NCBI GenBank assembly: GCA_041446545.1
Contig: JBGOEJ010000005.1
Location: forward strand, 1-64,000
Source of the DNA: Fervidibacter canadensis
GTDB lineage: Bacteria > Armatimonadota > Fervidibacteria > Fervidibacterales > Fervidibacteraceae
Reading direction: 5' to 3'
Length of the DNA stretch: 64,000 nucleotides
Shown here: positions 59,141 to 64,000 of the stretch, one piece after another
Layout of the letters: each line of letters begins with the position of its first letter
Numbering within the stretch: the first letter of the stretch is position 1
Made by a program: the position numbers and the translations under genes
Notes under the pieces: model-generated
What the model was told of the DNA's origin: nothing
The model's input: only the letters and a program-made list of their open reading frames with translations
The model's database searches: none

Positions 59141-59294
59141 ATTGGACACCCGTTCAAACTGACGGCAGCAGGGGAGGGGAGAGTGTTTTGTCCTTAGCCC
59201 TTTCCTTTTTGCGCTCGGCGACCTTCCTGCCGTCCCGACGGACGGGAAAGGAGGCGTTAAACTTTCGGGGCGATGGCAAGGAGGGACGCTGTTG

Positions 59295-61223
59295 ATGGCG
59301 AAAGTGACGGTTCGGCTGCCCGATGGCGAAGAGCGCCAGTATGAGGCAGGTATCACCCCGTTGCAAATCCTTCGGGAGTGGCGTCCTGAGTTAGAGGCAG
59401 AAGTGTTGCTGGCAGAAGTGAACGGGACACCCGTTGACCTTTTCCGCCCTTTGCCTGAGGGCGAGGTGCAGTTGCGCTTTCTGACCTTCAACGACCCGCC
59501 TGCTCGTGACGCTTATCGGCACACGACGGCACATATCCTTGCCCAAGCCGTCAAGGAACTTTTTCCCGAGGCGAAACTGGCTATCGGTCCGCCCATTGAG
59601 GACGGCTTTTACTACGACTTTGATGTCCCTCGCCCCTTCACCCCTGAGGATTTGGAGCGCATTGAAGCGAAGATGCGGGAAATCGTCGCCGCCGACTATC
59701 CCTTGGAACGAATGGAACTTCCCAAGGAGCAAGCCCGTAAGTTGCTGGAGCAAATGGGCGAGACTTACAAACTGGAAATCTTGGACGGCTTGCCCGGCGA
59801 GACGGTGAGTTTCTATCGCCAAGACGGTTTCATTGATTTGTGCAAAGGACCGCACATCCCCAGCACAGGTCGGGTGAAGGCACTGAAGTTGCTGAGCACC
59901 TCGGGGGCTTACTGGCGGGGCGACGAGCGCAACCCGATGCTCCAGCGCATCTACGGCACTTGCTTCCCGACGGAAGAGCAATTGCGAGAGCACCTGAGGC
60001 GGTTGGAAGAAGCCCAGCGGCGTGACCATCGCCGATTGGGACGGGAGTTGGGCTTGTTCATCGTGGACGAGACGATCGGTTCAGGGCTTGTCCTTTGGCT
60101 TCCTAACGGCGCCTTTATCCGCAAGACCATTGAGGATTTCTGGCGGGAGCAACACCTTCAGCGCGGCTATCAACTCGTCTTCACGCCCCACATCGCCCGT
60201 GACGAGTTGTGGCGGCGCAGCGGTCACCTTGACCTTTACAGCGACTTCATGTTCCCGACGATGCAAGTGGAAGCCCACAAGTATTTGCTCAAGCCGATGA
60301 ACTGTCCCTTCCACATCACGATTTACAAGACGCAAACCCGAAGTTATCGCGACTTGCCCGTTCGGTTGTGCGAATTGGGGACGGTGTATCGCTACGAGCG
60401 GTCTGGCGTGCTGCATGGGTTGCTACGGGTGCGGGGGTTCACCCAAGATGACGCCCACATCTTTTGCACTCCCGACCAAGTGAAGGACGAGGTAAAAAAC
60501 GCCGTCCAGTTCGCTTTGTTCATGTTGCGCACCTTTGGGTTCAACGAGTTTGAGGTCAAAATCGCCACCCGCCCTGAAGGGAAATTTGCGGGGACTTTGG
60601 AGGGCTGGGAGCGAGCGGAACGGGAATTGCAGGAAGTCGCCCAAGAGTTGGGGTTGGACTACGAACTGGATATCGGTGGCGGCGCTTTCTACGGTCCGAA
60701 GATTGACATCTTCCTGCGGGACTGCTTGGGTCGGCGATGGCAATGCTCCACCATCCAGTTAGACTTCAACTTGCCTGAACGGTTGGATGTGACCTACATC
60801 GGCGCCGACAACAAGGAACATCAGGTCGTGATGGTGCATCGGGCGCTCTTTGGCTCTATGGAGCGATTTGTGGCGGTGCTGACGGAGCATTACGCGGGCG
60901 CTTTTCCCGTTTGGCTTTCGCCCGTGCAAGTCATCGTGCTGCCCATCGCTGAACGCCATTTGCCTTACGCCCAGCAAATTGCTCAACGCTTGAAGGGTGA
61001 AGGAGTGCGGGTGGAAGTAAACGGGCGCAACGAACCGATTTCAGGGCGCATCTTTGACGCCGAGGCGCGCAAAGTCCCTTACATGCTTGTCGTCGGTGAC
61101 CGGGAGATGCAGGCGGGCGCTGTCGCTGTCCGAGAACGAGGGCGCAAAGACTTAGGGACAATGCCTTTAGAACGCTTCATTGAGTGGCTCAAACCGCAGT
61201 TGAAGCCACCTGTTGCAGGATGA
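59295..61223 (+). CDS. thrS: threonine--tRNA ligase
   Basis: About 642 residues. An N-terminal TGS domain (VTVRLPDGEERQYEAGITP) is followed by the editing domain with HTTAHILAQAVKELFP. Then comes the class II catalytic core (MKPMNCPFHI-like motif seen as LKPMNCPFHITIYK; RYERSGVLHGLLRVRGFTQDDAH), and an anticodon-binding domain ends the protein. The 154-base leader after nuoG shows no T-box-like motif that I can recognise. ATG 59295 is preceded by TTG 59292, with AAGGAGG upstream. Confidence 0.97.
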   Translation: MAKVTVRLPDGEERQYEAGITPLQILREWRPELEAEVLLAEVNGTPVDLFRPLPEGEVQLRFLTFNDPPARDAYRHTTAHILAQAVKELFPEAKLAIGPPIEDGFYYDFDVPRPFTPEDLERIEAKMREIVAADYPLERMELPKEQARKLLEQMGETYKLEILDGLPGETVSFYRQDGFIDLCKGPHIPSTGRVKALKLLSTSGAYWRGDERNPMLQRIYGTCFPTEEQLREHLRRLEEAQRRDHRRLGRELGLFIVDETIGSGLVLWLPNGAFIRKTIEDFWREQHLQRGYQLVFTPHIARDELWRRSGHLDLYSDFMFPTMQVEAHKYLLKPMNCPFHITIYKTQTRSYRDLPVRLCELGTVYRYERSGVLHGLLRVRGFTQDDAHIFCTPDQVKDEVKNAVQFALFMLRTFGFNEFEVKIATRPEGKFAGTLEGWERAERELQEVAQELGLDYELDIGGGAFYGPKIDIFLRDCLGRRWQCSTIQLDFNLPERLDVTYIGADNKEHQVVMVHRALFGSMERFVAVLTEHYAGAFPVWLSPVQVIVLPIAERHLPYAQQIAQRLKGEGVRVEVNGRNEPISGRIFDAEARKVPYMLVVGDREMQAGAVAVRERGRKDLGTMPLERFIEWLKPQLKPPVAG

Positions 61224-61245
61224 CCGAAAGGCTGCAAGGAGATGG

Positions 61246-61803
61246 ATGCCGATGACGGAAGTTGCTGCTACTAAACCGCGCTTGACAGAGGAAGAATTTC
61301 TGCGGCTTTCCGACGATGGGCGCAAATACGAACTGGTGGAGGGGGAGGCGAGGGAGGTGCCAGCGGGTGTTTTGCACGACGCCATCGTGATGCGCGTCGG
61401 ATTTTTGATGTATCCTTCCGCTCAAAAAGTCGGCTTCTTGGCGGCTTCCAGCGCTGGTTTCAAGATGGTCACGGGCAACATTCGCTCACCAGATATCTCG
61501 CTGGTGCTACGGGAACGGCTGCCTGAAGGCAAACCGCCACAGGGTTTTCTGGAAGGCGCTCCCGACTTAGCGGTTGAAGTCCTTTCGCCCAACGAGGATT
61601 GGGCGGAGTTGGGGCGAAAGTTGGGGGAATACTTCGCCAGCGGCTCCAAGGAAGTTTGGCTCGTTGACCCTGAGGCAAAAACCGTGACAGTCTACAAATC
61701 GCTGACGCAAGTGCAAGTTTTTCGCTCCGAGGACGAATTAACGGGCAGCGACCTTCTGCCAAACTTTCGGTGCAAGGTCGCCGAGTTGTTGGCGGTCGGC
61801 TAA
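61246..61803 (+). CDS. Uma2-family (PD-(D/E)XK nuclease-fold) protein
   Basis: About 185 residues. LTEEEFLRLSDDGRKYELVEGE at the start, IRSPDISLVLRER, and APDLAVEVLSPNEDW followed by a lysine-containing helix (YFASGSKEVWLVD) match the Uma2 (DUF820) family, an endonuclease-like fold of unknown biological role. It is abundant in cyanobacteria and multicellular-type genomes. ATG 61246 follows AAGGAG with a good spacing. It sits between thrS and infC, two translation genes that are normally adjacent. Confidence 0.92.
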   Translation: MPMTEVAATKPRLTEEEFLRLSDDGRKYELVEGEAREVPAGVLHDAIVMRVGFLMYPSAQKVGFLAASSAGFKMVTGNIRSPDISLVLRERLPEGKPPQGFLEGAPDLAVEVLSPNEDWAELGRKLGEYFASGSKEVWLVDPEAKTVTVYKSLTQVQVFRSEDELTGSDLLPNFRCKVAELLAVG

Positions 61804-61827
61804 ACTTTAAGGCGGAGGTGAACGGTC

Positions 61828-62511
61828 ATCGCTGAGCGGGAAGAACGCCGTGAGTTGCGGGTGAACGAACAAATCCGCATCCCGAAAGTGTTGGTCATTG
61901 ACGAGAACGGGCAAAAATTGGGCGTGATGGACACAAGGGACGCCATCCGACTGGCGCGCTCTAAGGGGCTGGATTTGATTGAGGTGGCGCCGCAGGCTCG
62001 CCCACCTGTCTGTCGCATCATGGATTACGGCAAGTTCAAGTATCAGCAACGCAAGCGAGAGAAGGAAGCCCGAAAGCATCACAAAGACATGAAGGAAATT
62101 CGCCTGACGCCCCAAATCAGCGAGCATGACCTGATGCATCGCATCAAAAGTGCGGAAGAGTTTCTGCGGGAAGGGCATCGGGTGCGGGTCTTCATGCAAG
62201 CGCGAGGGCGATGGGTAGCCCACATGGACTTAGGCGAAGCGAAGTTGCGCCAGTTTGTGGAACGCTTGGAACCCATCGCCGTCCCAGAGACGCCTATCCA
62301 GTCACAAGGTCATTTGTTGTCCATCATCTTAGCGCCCCGAAAGGAAGGGAAAAAAGCGGAAGCACCAAAGTCAATCCCGTCAACCGCTCCTCAATCTACT
62401 GCCCCTGCCTCGTCACCTGTCGCCCAACCATCTCCGCCTGCGGCACCATCGCCCCCTTCGCCAGAGCCTGAAACCCCGAAAGTCATAGAAGTCGTTAGTG
62501 GCGAACAGTAG
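61828..62511 (+). CDS. infC: translation initiation factor IF-3, apparent AUC start codon
   Basis: About 227 residues. The N-domain (VNEQIRIPKVLVIDENGQKLGV, PPVCRIMDYGKFKYQQ) and C-domain (EIRLTPQISEHDL) are canonical. No ATG, GTG or TTG lies at the expected place. ATC at 61828 is in frame, seven bases after GGAGGTG, and gives IAEREERRELRVNEQ. Rare AUU/AUC starts are known for infC and serve autoregulation by IF-3. The first standard candidate, TTG 61855, has no ribosome binding site. The C-terminus adds a Pro/Ala/Ser-rich tail of about 55 residues, not usual in IF-3. Confidence 0.93.
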   Translation: MAEREERRELRVNEQIRIPKVLVIDENGQKLGVMDTRDAIRLARSKGLDLIEVAPQARPPVCRIMDYGKFKYQQRKREKEARKHHKDMKEIRLTPQISEHDLMHRIKSAEEFLREGHRVRVFMQARGRWVAHMDLGEAKLRQFVERLEPIAVPETPIQSQGHLLSIILAPRKEGKKAEAPKSIPSTAPQSTAPASSPVAQPSPPAAPSPPSPEPETPKVIEVVSGEQ

Positions 62512-62542
62512 CGGCAGGCAGAGGGCTGCGTTATCCTTTTGA

Positions 62543-62576
62543 CGCCACTTCCTTTGAAGGGCTCAATCCCGTGGCG
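62543..62576 (+). promoter_or_regulatory. candidate leader hairpin upstream of rpmI
   Basis: CGCCAC (62543-62548) and GTGGCG (62571-62576) pair, and CCTT-TG-AAGG makes a small inner hairpin. It ends 10 bases before the AAAGGAG ribosome binding site of rpmI. L20-controlled leaders occur at this position in several bacteria, but I cannot show that this is one. Confidence 0.35.
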
Positions 62577-62598
62577 CCCTTAGAAAGGAGTGTTTTGT

Positions 62599-62805
62599 AT
62601 GGCAAAAGCCGCTAAAACAAAACGAACGGCTGTCAAGCGGTTCAAAATCACGGGAAGCGGTAAGGTGCTTCACCAACGCGTCGGCGGTCAGCACTACATG
62701 CTCAAAAAATCCAAGCGCCGCCGCCGAGACTTGCAACGAGCGGTGGAACTTCATCCCAGTAATATCCGCAAGGTCAAAGCCTTGTTGCCAGGGCAAGTTG
62801 AGTGA
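62599..62805 (+). CDS. rpmI: 50S ribosomal protein L35
   Basis: 68 residues. KAAKTKRTAVKRFKITGSGKV at the N-terminus and SKRRRRDL in the middle are the L35 pattern. ATG 62599 follows AAAGGAGTG; the in-frame start at 62590 would overlap that site. It is in the standard infC-rpmI-rplT order. Confidence 0.96.
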   Translation: MAKAAKTKRTAVKRFKITGSGKVLHQRVGGQHYMLKKSKRRRRDLQRAVELHPSNIRKVKALLPGQVE

Positions 62806-62817
62806 GGTGAGGGAAAG

Positions 62818-63186
62818 ATGCGCGTGAAAGCGGGAACGGTCACCCGAAGACGCCACAAAAAATGGCTGAAGATGGCGGAAGGTTATTGGGGGCTGAAAAG
62901 TGTCGTCTTTCGCCGCGCCAAAGAAGCCGTCATCCGCGCCCTCAACTTCGCCTACCGTGACCGCCGTCAACGCAAACGGGACATGCGCCGTTGGTGGATT
63001 GTCCGCATCAACGCCGCCGCCCGTCTTAATGGCTTGCGCTACAACGAATTCATGCACGGCTTGAAACTGGCGGGCGTGACGCTCAATCGGAAAATGTTGG
63101 CGGAATTAGCCGTCAACGACCCTGATGCCTTTGCCGCCTTGGTGGCGAAAGCCAAAGAAGCCTTGGCACAGCAAACAACTCAGTAG
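62818..63186 (+). CDS. rplT: 50S ribosomal protein L20
   Basis: 122 residues. The N-terminal basic extension reads TRRRHKKWLKMAEGYWG and is followed by the family's RRWWIVRINAAARLNGLRYNEFMHGL-like core. L20 starts 50S assembly and represses its own operon in several bacteria. It begins 12 bases after rpmI. After it the plus strand shows no further gene before the window end. Confidence 0.97.
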   Translation: MRVKAGTVTRRRHKKWLKMAEGYWGLKSVVFRRAKEAVIRALNFAYRDRRQRKRDMRRWWIVRINAAARLNGLRYNEFMHGLKLAGVTLNRKMLAELAVNDPDAFAALVAKAKEALAQQTTQ

Positions 63187-63258
63187 CCGATGCCCTTCCC
63201 TTTTCCCTCAGCGATTAACGATGTCTCGCCACGAGGATGGTCAGAAGGATGCGCTTTC

Positions 63259-63364
63259 GGGAGGGCAAGTCTCGTGCGGAGCCCAAATGTTCGGCGAATC
63301 GTGGGACGGGCAGATCGTCAGTAGGTCTGTCAAAACTTGGATTCACCGAGAGGTTTGCCCTCCC
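63259..63364. repeat. long imperfect inverted repeat between rplT and the HD gene
   Basis: GGGAGGGCAAGTCTCG (63259-63274) and CGAGAGGTTTGCCCTCCC (63347-63364) pair over 15 bp with a two-base bulge, enclosing 72 bases. Inside, GGCAGATC and GGTCTGTC form an 8-bp hairpin with two wobble pairs. No T-run follows on either strand. It may be a structured RNA, or a MITE-like element: the bases TTC flank both ends. Confidence 0.5.
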
Positions 63365-63383
63365 TTCGGCATTCAATTTCTCG

Positions 63384-63998
63384 TCACTGACCGTTCGCCT
63401 TTGCAGGGGCTTTCAAAAGGGGGACAATGCCGTTTTGTTCAGCATGGCGGGTCGTCGTCACTTTCGGATACTCAATGCGGTGATGGTAGATGCTTTTGAG
63501 GGTGTCAATGAGGGCGCGTTGGATTTCTTGGAGTTCCCGCAGAGTCAACGGGGCATCGTCCAGTTGACCGTCGGCAATTTTAGCCTCAATGACTTCGCGG
63601 ACGACCCGTTCAATTTGTTCGGGCGTCGGGTCGCTGAGGGCTTTGACAGCGGCTTCTGCACTGTCCGCCAACATGACGATGGCGCTCTCTTTGCTGCGAG
63701 GTTTGGGACCGCTGTAGCGGTAATCGGCTTCGTTGAGCAATTCGCCTCGCTCCTTCGCTTTGGCGAGGAAGTAGGTCATGACGGAAGTGCCATGATGCTC
63801 TCTAACGATGTCCACAATCGGTTGAGGCAGACGGTGCTGCCTTGCCAGTTCTTCGCCTTGCTGAACATGGAGGGCTAAAACTTTCGCTGACATCTGCGGG
63901 CTCAATCGGTCGTGAGGATTAAGGCTGCCTGGGGGCAAGTTCTCCACGAAATAAGCGGGGCGGGATAGTTTGCCGATGTCGTGATAGAGCCCACCGAC
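63384..63998 (-). CDS. C-terminal part of an HD-domain phosphodiesterase (7TM-HD/PgpH-like), cut by window edge
   Basis: The frame stays open to the window end. Its first residues are GLYHDIGKLSRPAYFVENLP, with the metal-binding HD pair, then NPHDRLSPQMSAKVLALHVQ. REHHGTSVMTYFL and LADSAEAAVKALSDPT follow. This is the HD domain of the membrane-anchored 7TM-HD family (PgpH in Listeria), which hydrolyses cyclic di-AMP. The membrane part lies outside the window. The C-terminal 40 residues are as usual for the family. The gene converges on rplT with about 197 bases between them. Confidence 0.85.
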   Translation of the reverse strand, partial: VGGLYHDIGKLSRPAYFVENLPPGSLNPHDRLSPQMSAKVLALHVQQGEELARQHRLPQPIVDIVREHHGTSVMTYFLAKAKERGELLNEADYRYSGPKPRSKESAIVMLADSAEAAVKALSDPTPEQIERVVREVIEAKIADGQLDDAPLTLRELQEIQRALIDTLKSIYHHRIEYPKVTTTRHAEQNGIVPLLKAPAKANGQ

Positions 63999-64000
63999 CC

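Noticed and set aside
59141..59294. T-box or other tRNA-sensing leader ahead of thrS
   Set aside because: No T-box sequence or terminator-antiterminator pair was recognised in the 154 bases.

Overview
The window looks like a chromosomal segment from a diderm, probably thermophilic, bacterium. It has an outer-membrane porin, ECF-type regulation, an F-type ATP synthase and a 14-subunit-type complex I. It also has two prepilin-like proteins with the C-terminal H-X9-DG motif, a class typical of Planctomycetes and Armatimonadota. I lean towards an Armatimonadota lineage of the hot-spring Fervidibacter type, but nothing here (no rRNA, no tRNA) fixes the phylum. Genes are tightly packed with many 4-base ATGA/GTGA overlaps and strong GGAGGTG ribosome binding sites. 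No CRISPR array, transposase, rRNA or tRNA was seen, and no intergenic gap exceeds about 215 bases.

Layout. (1) 1-3078: the tail of an ECF sigma factor, a tiny membrane protein, a secreted protein and a putative membrane-spanning regulator whose frame is broken near its 3' end, closed by a strong terminator. (2) 12825 down to 3089, minus strand: molybdate-type binding protein, two prepilin-like genes (one frameshifted), a transglutaminase-like secreted protein, a porin, a CobW-type GTPase, an aquaporin, ModB, RsmE and MoeA. (3) 13039-17372: a HAD phosphatase, then an SDR, prmA and glmS on the minus strand. (4) 17544-28961: a DUF5693-like membrane protein, then the ATP synthase operon (two AtpI/AtpZ-type genes, a, c, b, delta, alpha, gamma, beta; no epsilon), efp, and a T2SSF-domain protein with a ClpX-type zinc finger. 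(5) 28993-35786: dnaE, a YceI-like protein, a membrane protein, a dienelactone hydrolase and a Crp/Fnr regulator. (6) 35873-59140: complex I genes nuoABCDE, then about 15 kb on the opposite strand (a 4,400-residue surface protein and a 533-residue protein), then nuoFG. (7) 59295-64000: thrS, a Uma2 protein, infC (apparent AUC start), rpmI, rplT and the end of an HD-domain phosphodiesterase.

The most striking theme is small toxin-antitoxin-like or otherwise foreign-looking genes wedged in frame-tight fashion inside the two energy operons. A DUF104-like small protein lies between atpH and atpA. A retropepsin-like protease and a small protein of an unrecognised family lie between atpA and atpG. 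A HEPN protein with a second member of that family lies between nuoB and nuoC. A RelBE pair lies between nuoD and nuoE. The two opposite-strand genes that split nuo carry near-identical 11-bp-spaced direct repeats laid out like PhoB boxes, each exactly 10 bases upstream of a -10-like hexamer. Other oddities are degenerate heptamer repeats inside moeA, rsmE and atpG, a family of intergenic hairpin repeats, a sodium-type ligand set in the c subunit, and two single-base frameshifts at short homopolymers.
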